Shown: positions 1 through 5,799, numbered from the stretch's first letter. The stretch: 5,799 nt of DNA from JBKHBQ01 sp046542305 (GCA_046542305.1 JBKHBQ010000257.1:1-5799), one strand, 5' to 3'. Translations and numbers: made by a program. Notes: generated by a model not told the origin, from the sequence alone.

Positions 1-1
1 C

Positions 2-1078
2 TATTTCCCGCTGATAGCCAACAAGCAGCTGGCTGTTGTTGCCAACCCCAGTTCGTTGATTGAGCAGCGGCATTTGGTGGACATCCTCCTTAGTGCCGGG
101 ATGGATGTGGTGCGGGTGTTCAGTCCTGAGCATGGCTTTCGCGGCAAGGCAGATGCCGGTGAACTTGTCGGCGATGGCATTGACCTGGTCACCGGACTGC
201 CCATAATTTCGCTCTATGGCAAAAACCGTAAACCACAATCCACTGATCTTGAAAATGTAGACCTGGTGGTTTTTGATATACAGGACGTGGGGGCGCGGTT
301 TTACACCTACATCTCCACCATGAGCCTGGTGATGGAAGCCTGCGCGGAAAATGACATCCCCGTGATCGTGTTCGACCGTCCCAATCCAAATGGTTTTTAC
401 GTGGATGGCCCGGTGTTAAAAATGGGGCACAGTTCGTTCGTTGGCATGCACCCGGTGCCGGTGGTGCATGGAATGACCGTGGGGGAATACGCCCAGATGG
501 TAAATGGCGAGTATTGGCTTCCCGACAGCCTGCAGTGCGATCTTACGGTAATCCCGGTAAAGAACTACGCACATGCTTACTACTACGAAATTCCGGTTCC
601 ACCTTCGCCCAATCTCCCGAATAAATATGCGGTGTACCTGTATCCGTCGCTATGCCTTTTTGAAGGGACGAATGTGAGTGTTGGGCGCGGCACCGATTAT
701 CCTTTTCAAATCGTGGGGCATCCCGATTATGCATTGGGCAGTTACATTTTCGTCCCGCGTTCCATTCCGGGTGCGGCTACCCATCCGAAACACGAGGGCG
801 TGTACTGCAACGGCCACAGCCTGATTGGGTATGCGCAGGAAATGTTCAACCAGCCACCCCGGCTTAACCTTACCTGGCTGATCGTTTTTCATGATTATCT
901 GAAGGATAAGACCGATTTCTTCAACAGCTACTTTGTAAAGCTGGCCGGAACAACGGAATTGCGTAAGCAGATTGAAAAAGGTTGGACGGAAGAACAGATA
1001 CGCGGAAGCTGGCAGCCGGATCTGGAAAAATTTAAAAAGATCAGAAAAAAATATCTGTTGTATCCGGATTTTGAATAA
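2..1078 (+). CDS. namZ: DUF1343 / NamZ-like exo-beta-N-acetylmuramidase (GH171 family), 5' end missing
   Basis: The reading frame is open from base 2, so the gene begins left of the window. The TTG at 56 is internal, because the 18 codons before it (YFPLIANKQLAVVANPSS) already match the usual family N-terminal strand. There are 358 visible residues; family members are usually about 400, so a signal peptide and a few tens of residues are probably lost. Counting from the Tyr at base 2, the family signatures are FSPEHGFRG (40-48), FDIQDVGARFYTY (91-103), FDRPNPNG (124-131), VVHGMTVGEYA (154-164), PPSPNLP (200-206) and LFEGTNVSVGRGTDYPF (219-235). Characterised members (NamZ of Bacillus subtilis and Tannerella forsythia) release terminal MurNAc from peptidoglycan fragments during cell-wall recycling. 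The Glu residues in PEHG and FEGT are plausible active-site acids, which is inference. Extracytoplasmic location is expected but the signal is not visible. The next gene starts 18 bases after the TAA, so an operon is likely. Family assignment is firm; exact substrate is not tested. Confidence 0.93.
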   Translation, partial: YFPLIANKQLAVVANPSSLIEQRHLVDILLSAGMDVVRVFSPEHGFRGKADAGELVGDGIDLVTGLPIISLYGKNRKPQSTDLENVDLVVFDIQDVGARFYTYISTMSLVMEACAENDIPVIVFDRPNPNGFYVDGPVLKMGHSSFVGMHPVPVVHGMTVGEYAQMVNGEYWLPDSLQCDLTVIPVKNYAHAYYYEIPVPPSPNLPNKYAVYLYPSLCLFEGTNVSVGRGTDYPFQIVGHPDYALGSYIFVPRSIPGAATHPKHEGVYCNGHSLIGYAQEMFNQPPRLNLTWLIVFHDYLKDKTDFFNSYFVKLAGTTELRKQIEKGWTEEQIRGSWQPDLEKFKKIRKKYLLYPDFE

Positions 1079-1096
1079 TCTGCAAAACCATTCCCG

Positions 1097-2914
1097 ATGA
1101 AGGATCAGGAAAACCGGCGATGGCAGTCATTTACGCCCGAAATACTGTTGGTGGTGTATCTTTTGCTGTTCCTGGTTGTCAAGCAGCCTTACCTCAATCA
1201 CGATCGCGTGATCATCAGCGACGGCAAGGCTTATTACGGATACCTGACCGCCATTTTCATCTACCACGATTTTTCGTACGATTTTATTGAGGAATACGAA
1301 AGGAAGTACTATTCCGAAGACCCCGGAACCTGGAAAGAATTCCGCACGCCCGCCGGTAGCGGCGTGGTGAACAAAGGCTTTCCCGGACTGGCTGTGCTCT
1401 TTCTTCCTTTTTTCCTGATCGCGCACCTGCTGAGCCTGTTACTCGGATTTCCCGTCGACGGATATTCCATCATGTATCAGTATGTCATGGGACTCAGCGC
1501 GATCTTTTATTTTTGGTTGGGGCTGAAGGTGCTTCAAAAGCTGCTTCGCACCTGGGAGTTTCAGGAAAATCTGATTGCCGCCGTGCTGGCGCTTATCGCC
1601 CTCGGCACCAACATCATTTATTATACCCTGAAGGAAGGCACCATGGGGCATGTGTACAGCTTTGCCATGATCGGGTTGTTCATGTACCTGGTGAGGCTGG
1701 CGGCGCTGCACTTTGCACCAAAATTTCTTTTTCTGGCAGCCCTTACCTTCAGCCTGATCATCACCATCCGGCCAACCAACGGGCTGGTGATTCTGTTGGT
1801 GCCCGTGGTCTGCGGATCAGCGGAAGGCTTTACCCGGCTGATCCGGAATATTTTTTCTTCCTGGAAAACCGCCGCCATTTCGCTGGCTGCGGTCATGGCC
1901 TTTCCCTGGATGACCATGCTGCTGTGGTACCTGCAGTCGGGCAGATGGATTGCCTACAGCTATGGCGAGGAAGGGTTTGATTTTCTGAATCCGCATTTCT
2001 TCCAAATCCTTTTGAGTTTCGAGAAAGGGTGGTTTTTGTACACGCCTGTTGCTTTTTTATCCATGGCCGGATTGATATGGCTCTTCCAAAACCGGCGGGT
2101 TATGTTTTACTGGACAGCTGCCTTCCTGGTTGTATTTGTTTATGTGGCTTCCAGTTGGTGGGCCTGGGCGTACACTTCAAATTTCGGACAGCGTATTTTC
2201 GTTGATTTGTACGCCGTGGTTGGGTTGTTGCTGGCTTTTGCCTGGCTGCTGGTTCGAAGATCGAAATGGCTTAAACACCTTACCCGGATACTACTGGTTT
2301 TTCTGGTAGCCCTTAACGGCCTGCAATTTTATCAACACTACACCTTTATTTTTCCTCCCGGAAAGATCACCGCCCAAAAATATGCCGATGCATTCTTCAG
2401 ACTGGTGCCGGCCGCACGTACTGATTTTCCAGATTCGCTGGTGGTGAAAAAAGAAGTGTTTTACAATGATTTCGAGAAGGATTACGGCTGGATCAACCGC
2501 GGATCGGTAACGGATACGCTGTCGTACGAAGGCTGTTGCGCTTCGATGGCAGGGCTGGTAAATCCTTATTCCATCGGATTTCTCACCGACATCAATCCCC
2601 TGCTTCACAGCAGCCACCCATGGGTAAAAGTGAGCGGGCAGATTTATTCAAACCAGCGGCGCAGCAATGCAAGGCTTGTTATCCAGCTCGAAAATGAAGA
2701 CGGGTATTTTTTCTACAGCCCTTTTTACCTGAAGACCTGGAACCGCAAAAACAAATGGACCTACATGGAGTTCGCCACTCCCCTGCCCCCCCTTCAATCG
2801 GCAGGCGATAAGCTGCGTGTGTTTTTTTATCATATGAATGATGAGGAGCTGTTCCTTGTGGACAACCTTACCGTTGAAGTCATCTCGATGAAACGAAGCT
2901 TCGAACTGTTTTAA
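1097..2914 (+). CDS. Polytopic GT-C-like membrane protein with C-terminal extracytoplasmic beta-domain (putative glycosyltransferase)
   Basis: This 605-residue protein has about 11-12 hydrophobic segments (roughly 14-28, 96-117, 126-148, 156-176, 183-203, 208-240 probably as two, 258-279, 312-330, 337-352, 369-386, 395-412), then a soluble tail from about 440. The loop after the first segment carries SDGKAYYGYL (41-50) and IYHD (55-58). In GT-C enzymes that use lipid-linked sugars, an acidic residue in the first extracytoplasmic loop is catalytic, so Asp42 is a candidate. Other landmarks are GHVYSFA (184-190), RPTNGL (225-230), FEKGWFLYTP (308-317) and WWAWAYTSNFGQR (354-366), which I recall from uncharacterised Bacteroidota proteins of this type. 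The tail begins FYNDFEKDYGW (455-465), contains a Cys pair (480-481) and ends with beta-strand-like segments; it resembles a jelly-roll or carbohydrate-binding fold. The ATG has no Shine-Dalgarno sequence, which is common in Bacteroidota. It follows the NamZ gene by 18 bases in the same frame. Membrane topology is secure; glycosyltransferase activity and acceptor are inference. Confidence 0.8.
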   Translation: MKDQENRRWQSFTPEILLVVYLLLFLVVKQPYLNHDRVIISDGKAYYGYLTAIFIYHDFSYDFIEEYERKYYSEDPGTWKEFRTPAGSGVVNKGFPGLAVLFLPFFLIAHLLSLLLGFPVDGYSIMYQYVMGLSAIFYFWLGLKVLQKLLRTWEFQENLIAAVLALIALGTNIIYYTLKEGTMGHVYSFAMIGLFMYLVRLAALHFAPKFLFLAALTFSLIITIRPTNGLVILLVPVVCGSAEGFTRLIRNIFSSWKTAAISLAAVMAFPWMTMLLWYLQSGRWIAYSYGEEGFDFLNPHFFQILLSFEKGWFLYTPVAFLSMAGLIWLFQNRRVMFYWTAAFLVVFVYVASSWWAWAYTSNFGQRIFVDLYAVVGLLLAFAWLLVRRSKWLKHLTRILLVFLVALNGLQFYQHYTFIFPPGKITAQKYADAFFRLVPAARTDFPDSLVVKKEVFYNDFEKDYGWINRGSVTDTLSYEGCCASMAGLVNPYSIGFLTDINPLLHSSHPWVKVSGQIYSNQRRSNARLVIQLENEDGYFFYSPFYLKTWNRKNKWTYMEFATPLPPLQSAGDKLRVFFYHMNDEELFLVDNLTVEVISMKRSFELF

Positions 2915-2922
2915 ATGAAGTG

Positions 2923-2954
2923 AAAAGCCCCGCCGGCAATAAAGCCTGACGGGC
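2923..2954 (-). terminator. Candidate intrinsic terminator of the minus-strand lipoprotein gene
   Basis: In the convergent gap, the arms 2927-2937 and 2944-2954 can pair (four G-C/C-G pairs at the base, an internal mismatch, three pairs at the tip) around a 6-base AATAAA loop. Read on the minus strand, the hairpin is followed immediately by TTTT (bases 2926-2923), as expected for an intrinsic terminator of the lipoprotein gene. On the plus strand no T run follows, so it is a weak terminator for the membrane-protein gene. The T run is short and the stem is imperfect, so the call is moderate. Confidence 0.5.
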
Positions 2955-3019
2955 ATTCACCGGTTTGATAATCAGAGAAAATTTACACATCTGACAGGCC
3001 GGCTATCATTCCGGTGTTG

Positions 3020-3901
3020 TTATTTTTCTGCCGTTCCCGTGGGGAAGTTGTTGGTGTGGCTCATCAAATAGGTTTCATGATCCATAGCACTCATGGGAAT
3101 ATCTGCCGCCAGCGGTTTTATCGCAAAGGGTTCGGGGCCGGTGTCAGGGTCGGGTTCAACAGAGATCACAGCTTTTGCGCCGCTAAGGTTTGTTGGGAAG
3201 CTGAGTCCGGCGGGCGCATTCATGATAAAATCTTCGCCGGGAAAGGAAGGTCCCGATGCGTCGTTGCCGCTGTAAGGTGCCGACATATCGGCCGTATCCA
3301 TTTCTTCGAACCTTCCGGTTGAAAGGGGCATGCCGTCGATTACCACCCAGCCTTCATAGATCCATCCGTCGGGAAGATCCGGAAGTTCCAGTCCCGCTTC
3401 GGGTGAGCCTGTCACCAGGCTGAGGAACCAAATCCCGCTCAGTTCGTCATCGGTTTCAGTGGTGGTGGGTGTGGCAAGAATATACTGGCCTTCGGCATCA
3501 TTGAAACCGGTGCCGAGCGCCGCATTATGATCGATGTTCAGCGATGCGGTTTCTCCTGAAAAATCACCGGCCAGAACGTGTACCGGACTCGGCGAAGGAT
3601 CATTGTCAGGATAGGGTTCGATGGTCAGGATGAATGCGGTAGCCCGGTCGAGGTCATTCTCATCCAGTTCAAAACTGGTTTTGGAAAGATTTCCGTTGTC
3701 GTCCACGTTAAAGGTGCCGGTAGTTTGCGGGGCATCGTCCACCATAATCCACCCTTCATAGGTCCAGTCGGAACCAAGATTTGACAAGCCGACGATATTC
3801 AGCGTCAGTTCGTTATTCATGGGTTGTACGTCATCGTTGTCATCATCGCAGGCGCTGACGATGAACAGCGCAATAAGACTTAATAATGCAATTCGTTTCA
3901 T
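3020..3901 (-). CDS. Surface-type lipoprotein with two RskA C-terminal-like domains
   Basis: This 293-residue protein starts at the ATG at 3901-3899, chosen because AGGAG lies 4 bases upstream and a lipoprotein signal follows directly. A longer in-frame start at 3958 would add 19 residues ahead of the signal peptide. Residues 1-17 are a signal peptide ending in lipobox VSAC with lipidated Cys18. The following DDDNDD (19-24) resembles the acidic export signal that sends Bacteroidota lipoproteins to the cell surface. Two related domains follow. Copy 1 (about 31-147) has YEGW (48-51), TGTF (61-64), TIEP (93-96) and YILATPT (140-146). Copy 2 (about 170-288) has YEGW (182-185), TGRF (195-198) and SVEP (247-250), with some 20 extra residues before SVEP. 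The pattern of EGW, TG-F and a strand ending in EP resembles the extracytoplasmic domain of anti-sigma-K factor RskA (PF10099), but no sigma-binding domain or membrane helix is present. Automatic annotation might call it an anti-sigma factor; I would not infer that role. Function unknown. Confidence 0.88.
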   Translation of the reverse strand: MKRIALLSLIALFIVSACDDDNDDVQPMNNELTLNIVGLSNLGSDWTYEGWIMVDDAPQTTGTFNVDDNGNLSKTSFELDENDLDRATAFILTIEPYPDNDPSPSPVHVLAGDFSGETASLNIDHNAALGTGFNDAEGQYILATPTTTETDDELSGIWFLSLVTGSPEAGLELPDLPDGWIYEGWVVIDGMPLSTGRFEEMDTADMSAPYSGNDASGPSFPGEDFIMNAPAGLSFPTNLSGAKAVISVEPDPDTGPEPFAIKPLAADIPMSAMDHETYLMSHTNNFPTGTAEK

Positions 3902-3905
3902 TGTT

Positions 3906-3910
3906 CTCCT
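3906..3910 (-). promoter_or_regulatory. Shine-Dalgarno site of the lipoprotein gene
   Basis: The minus strand reads AGGAG within GAGAGGAGAACA directly before the ATG at 3901. It is a strong purine-rich site with a 4-base gap, and it decides the start codon in favour of 3901 over the upstream in-frame ATG at 3958. It stands out because the other two start codons seen with their leaders here (1097 and 4305) have no such site. Confidence 0.75.
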
Positions 3911-3915
3911 CTCGT

Positions 3916-3936
3916 TTAAGTTCAACATTAACTTAA
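3916..3936. repeat. 7-bp perfect inverted repeat over the lipoprotein promoter/leader
   Basis: TTAAGTT (3916-3922) and AACTTAA (3930-3936) are perfect inverted copies separated by 7 bases. The element ends 14 bases before the lipoprotein start codon and overlaps the proposed -7 box, the geometry of a dimeric repressor operator. It could also be a weak leader hairpin. Its arms are AT-rich and short, so chance is a real alternative. Confidence 0.4.
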
Positions 3937-3958
3937 TTTCCTGCAAAACAAGGCCCAA
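3928..3958 (-). promoter_or_regulatory. Candidate Bacteroidota-type promoter for the lipoprotein gene
   Basis: On the minus strand TTG (3958-3956) is followed by 20 bases and then TAAGTTAA (3935-3928). The Bacteroidota housekeeping consensus is a -33 TTG and a -7 TAnnTTTG separated by about 19-21 bases; the TA and first TT match, the last two bases do not. Transcription would begin about 20 bases before the ATG, leaving a short leader that contains the Shine-Dalgarno site. Such AT-rich motifs arise easily by chance. Confidence 0.35.
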
Positions 3959-4227
3959 AACTTCATGGAACCATCATGCACAGGAAATGAATGTATAGCC
4001 GTAGCCGGCCCCAACAATTAAAAATAGCGGAACCTGAAACATGGTTGTGTTTTTCTGATGATTTTATAAATGAATCTGCGATCCTGTTTCGCGTATCATA
4101 ATGATGAATTAAATCAACACATCGATTTTGAAAATGTGGCGATTTGCGGATGCGAAGGAAATCTGTATTGCTGTTTTTCACATAAACCGACTCACTTTAT
4201 TAAAAATATCCTTACTTTTATTCGATC
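3959..4227. other. Divergent intergenic region without a supported gene
   Basis: This stretch lies between the upstream region of the lipoprotein gene and the upstream region of the repeat-protein gene. It is visibly more AT-rich than the left half of the window. Two short open frames on opposite strands (3963-4181 minus and 4070-4285 plus) cover much of it. Neither encodes a recognisable domain, signal peptide or ribosome-binding site, and the plus one runs through the proposed promoter of the next gene. I see no tRNA, convincing riboswitch-like fold or insertion-sequence end. Confidence 0.6.
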
Positions 4228-4263
4228 AAAAAAAAATGACCTGTTGACCTTGAATTTTTTTTT
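4228..4263. repeat. A9 / T9 tracts flanking a TGACCT direct repeat upstream of the repeat-protein gene
   Basis: Nine A residues (4228-4236) and nine T residues (4255-4263) are separated by 18 bases that include TGACCT twice in direct orientation (4237-4242 and 4245-4250, 2 bases apart). The A and T tracts could act as bent or UP-like promoter DNA, or pair as a weak stem. The direct hexamers sit at and just upstream of the proposed -33 element and could be half-sites for a regulator. The sequence pattern is certain; its role is inference. Confidence 0.45.
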
Positions 4264-4281
4264 ATTAACCATATATACTTA
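4250..4281 (+). promoter_or_regulatory. Candidate Bacteroidota-type promoter for the T9SS repeat-protein gene
   Basis: TTG (4250-4252) is followed by 21 bases and TATACTTA (4274-4281), a partial match to the Bacteroidota -33 TTG / -7 TAnnTTTG arrangement. The spacer holds a run of nine T. The start codon at 4305 is 23 bases beyond the -7 box, giving a leader of roughly 15-20 bases without a Shine-Dalgarno site. The spacing is right but the -7 box is imperfect. Confidence 0.4.
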
Positions 4282-4304
4282 CTGAAACTTTAAATCCCGA
4301 CATA

Positions 4305-5756
4305 ATGACTCAAAAATTTTCGATACTGCTCTCTGTGCTGTTGTCACTATCCATTTTTATAAAGGTATCCGGACAAACAAACCATGGAAAACCGACCCCT
4401 GAACAATCATGTTTCTTCCCATCGGATGAAAACAAGCTGAACCCTTTAAAGTATATGTCCTTCATCAAAGGTGGTCAGGTTTATGTTGTCGACAGCGTTG
4501 TCGAGAACGCATGGGACACGCTCAAGCACCTTTACAACTACGACCAAAACCATCGGCTGGTTGCCGATCATGTATTGGAGTGGTCGGGAAACGTTTGGGA
4601 AAACCAACAAAAGACCGTTTACCTGTACAATGCCGACGGGAATTTGCTCAGCAGCGAAACAAAAACATGGGACGGAAATTTCTGGCAATTTTATAAACGT
4701 AACGTACGGCATTACAATGATCTGGGGGAATATGACAGCAGTAAACGACAACTGTGGCAAAATGAGAAATGGGTCAACTGGCTATTAGAAACCAAAACCT
4801 TCGATGAGGAAGGGATGCTTGATGTGTTGCAACATTTTCTTGCTGATGAGGGAGAATGGGTAAATTACATACGCCTTTATTACGACTGGTATGAAACGGG
4901 GTTGTTTAAAGAAGGCTTTTTACAGATGTGGACTGACACATGCTGGGTAAACAAAAGTAAAGACTTCATCACGTACGACGAATCGGGAAATGTACTCACC
5001 TATATAAAGAAGAAATGGAATGACAGCATCTGGCAAAATCAGTTCAATCGAGCCTATTTTTATGACAGCCTCAACAGGCTTGTATCGGAGGTTCACTATT
5101 CATGGTCGGATGAATGGATTAATAATTTCAGGTATAATTTTACCTATGATGACGCCGGCCACCAGACTTTGTTCCTTATTCAAAACTGGGATGGAGATGC
5201 ATGGCAGGATCATTCCAAAAATGTCTATACCCTGGATGAGGAGGGGAACAGAACGCTCAATTCACATTTTATCCGGCAGGATTCGCTTTGGGTTGAGAAT
5301 TTCAAAACCATTTACAATAATGATTATGAAATGGCCAAAGTGTCTGCTGAAAATTTTGTGGCAACAGAAAATGGTTGGGTGCCCGAAACCGGCAATCTGC
5401 AGGTTATCGTTTTTGAACAGGAGATTTATAACGAAATCCTTTACAGCGTCGAACTTTACTACGGTGAATATACCAGTGCGACAGCGGAAAATGCTGAAAC
5501 ATCGCGAAACCTGTTCAGCGTGTTTCCCAATCCTGCCAGTGATCAAATCAACCTTAAGATCAACAAACCGGAATTAAAGAACTTTCTTATCCAAATCATC
5601 GATCAGGACGGAAAAATTGTGCTCGCCCGAACCATCGATGATGCAAGTGAGCAGACCTTTACCCTGAACACTATGGAGCTTACGGAAGGTCTTTACCTGT
5701 TAAGGGTTTCATCAGCAGATTACAGTGCAGTGCAAAAAGTGATCATCACGAGATAA
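4305..5756 (+). CDS. Secreted protein with eleven 29-residue Trp repeats and a T9SS type A sorting domain
   Basis: This is a complete 483-residue protein. Residues 1-23 form a Sec signal peptide (Lys4, hydrophobic core 7-19, likely cleavage after VSG). Residues about 65-386 are tandem units anchored by Trp at 70, 98, 127, 156, 185, 214, 243, 271, 300, 329 and 358, a 28-29 residue period. Each unit reads approximately W-[VQEI]-N...Y-[DN]-x-x-G-[NR]...W, with the Tyr at +10, Gly at +14 and often a second Trp at +24. Residues about 403-483 are a Por_Secre_tail-like T9SS type A sorting domain: VFPNPASDQI (406-415), DQDGKIV (433-439) and TEGLYLLRV (460-468). The protein should therefore cross the outer membrane through T9SS and be released or attached to the surface after tail removal. 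The repeats loosely recall YD/RHS beta-hairpin repeats, but I do not recognise a named family and see no catalytic motif; an adhesin or glycan-binding role is only a guess. The ATG at 4305 is supported by the signal peptide right after it. Confidence 0.9.
   Translation: MTQKFSILLSVLLSLSIFIKVSGQTNHGKPTPEQSCFFPSDENKLNPLKYMSFIKGGQVYVVDSVVENAWDTLKHLYNYDQNHRLVADHVLEWSGNVWENQQKTVYLYNADGNLLSSETKTWDGNFWQFYKRNVRHYNDLGEYDSSKRQLWQNEKWVNWLLETKTFDEEGMLDVLQHFLADEGEWVNYIRLYYDWYETGLFKEGFLQMWTDTCWVNKSKDFITYDESGNVLTYIKKKWNDSIWQNQFNRAYFYDSLNRLVSEVHYSWSDEWINNFRYNFTYDDAGHQTLFLIQNWDGDAWQDHSKNVYTLDEEGNRTLNSHFIRQDSLWVENFKTIYNNDYEMAKVSAENFVATENGWVPETGNLQVIVFEQEIYNEILYSVELYYGEYTSATAENAETSRNLFSVFPNPASDQINLKINKPELKNFLIQIIDQDGKIVLARTIDDASEQTFTLNTMELTEGLYLLRVSSADYSAVQKVIITR
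4512..5462 (+). repeat. Array of eleven protein-level tandem repeats (about 87 bases each)
   Basis: Within the secreted protein, eleven units start at Trp codons spaced 84 or 87 bases apart, from Trp70 (4512) to Trp358 (5376). The best units are 2, 6, 7 and 8 (residues 98-126, 214-242, 243-270 and 271-299), which keep the W-x-N start, Y-[DN] at +10 and a second Trp at about +24. Units 4, 9, 10 and 11 are degenerate, lacking the second Trp. DNA identity between units is low, so this is an old duplication series and not a recent slippage array. Confidence 0.85.
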
Positions 5757-5791
5757 ACCTTAATAATAACCATTCACCAAAACTAAAGCTC

Positions 5792-5799
5792 ATGAAATC
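5792..5799 (+). CDS. Possible start of a downstream gene, cut by the window end
   Basis: An ATG at 5792 is followed by AAA and then TC, giving Met-Lys and probably Ser, a typical beginning of a signal peptide. It lies 35 bases after the stop of the T9SS repeat protein, with an AT-rich leader and no hairpin between, so it could be a co-transcribed gene. Eight bases are not enough to prove a gene. Confidence 0.3.

Noticed and set aside
1513..1980. 155-codon plus-strand open frame inside the membrane-protein gene
   Set aside because: It is an off-frame shadow rich in His, Arg and Gly, while the main frame shows clear membrane segments and family motifs through the same bases.
2786..2792. C7 run in the membrane-protein gene as a possible phase-variable tract or frameshift
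   Set aside because: The frame stays open and sensible on both sides, and a run of seven C is too short to claim phase variation without read data.
2894..2903. 10-bp palindrome CGAAGCTTCG near the end of the membrane-protein gene, followed shortly by TTTT
   Set aside because: It lies inside the coding frame, has no room for a hairpin loop with full pairing, and the T run is interrupted, so a terminator call is not supported.
3902..3958. 19-residue N-terminal extension of the lipoprotein from the ATG at 3958
   Set aside because: It would bury the signal peptide, covers the candidate promoter, and the inner ATG has a strong Shine-Dalgarno site and begins a standard MKR signal peptide.
3963..4181. 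Minus-strand open frame of 72 codons upstream of the lipoprotein gene
   Set aside because: Its composition does not look protein-like, it has no signal peptide or motif, and its overlap with another random frame on the opposite strand suggests non-coding DNA.
4070..4285. Plus-strand open frame of 71 codons before the repeat-protein gene
   Set aside because: It has no ribosome-binding site, no recognisable domain and a low-complexity Phe/Leu/Tyr end produced by the AT-rich promoter region that it overlaps.
4512..5462. CRISPR-like or DNA-level tandem repeat array
   Set aside because: The periodicity exists only in the protein; the units have diverged strongly in DNA sequence and there are no identical repeats with unique spacers.

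Overview
The window looks like a chromosomal segment of a member of the Bacteroidota, probably an environmental or anaerobic Bacteroidales/Marinilabiliales-like organism. Three features point there: a secreted protein ending in a type IX secretion (T9SS) type A sorting domain, a lipoprotein whose lipidated Cys is followed by an acidic stretch resembling the Bacteroidota surface-export signal, and start codons that mostly lack a Shine-Dalgarno sequence. There are four protein genes (one cut by the left edge) and possibly the first bases of a fifth. I see no tRNA, rRNA, CRISPR array, transposase or attachment site.

Left block (2-2914, + strand): the C-terminal ~358 residues of a DUF1343/NamZ-type protein (exo-beta-N-acetylmuramidase family, CAZy GH171), followed 18 bases later in the same frame by a 605-residue polytopic membrane protein. 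That protein has GT-C-like sequence features and a C-terminal beta-rich extracytoplasmic domain. The short gap suggests co-transcription. Together they suggest cell-envelope glycan metabolism, although the acceptor of the membrane protein cannot be told from sequence.

Middle block (about 2923-3958, - strand): a convergent lipoprotein gene of 293 codons. It contains two copies of a domain resembling the C-terminal part of anti-sigma-K factor RskA, but no sigma-binding region or transmembrane anchor. It has a clear ribosome-binding site, a candidate Bacteroidota promoter overlapped by a 7-bp inverted repeat, and a candidate terminator hairpin in the convergent gap.

Right block (about 3959-5799, + strand): an AT-rich divergent intergenic region with a candidate promoter embedded between an A9 and a T9 tract. 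It precedes a 483-residue secreted protein made of eleven Trp-anchored units with an almost invariant 29-residue period, capped by a T9SS type A sorting domain. A possible next start codon (ATG at 5792) lies at the right edge.

I do not see a defence system or other obvious multi-gene novelty. The least explained items are the 29-residue Trp/Tyr repeat protein, the duplicated RskA-C-like lipoprotein, and the GT-C-like protein with its extra domain next to NamZ.
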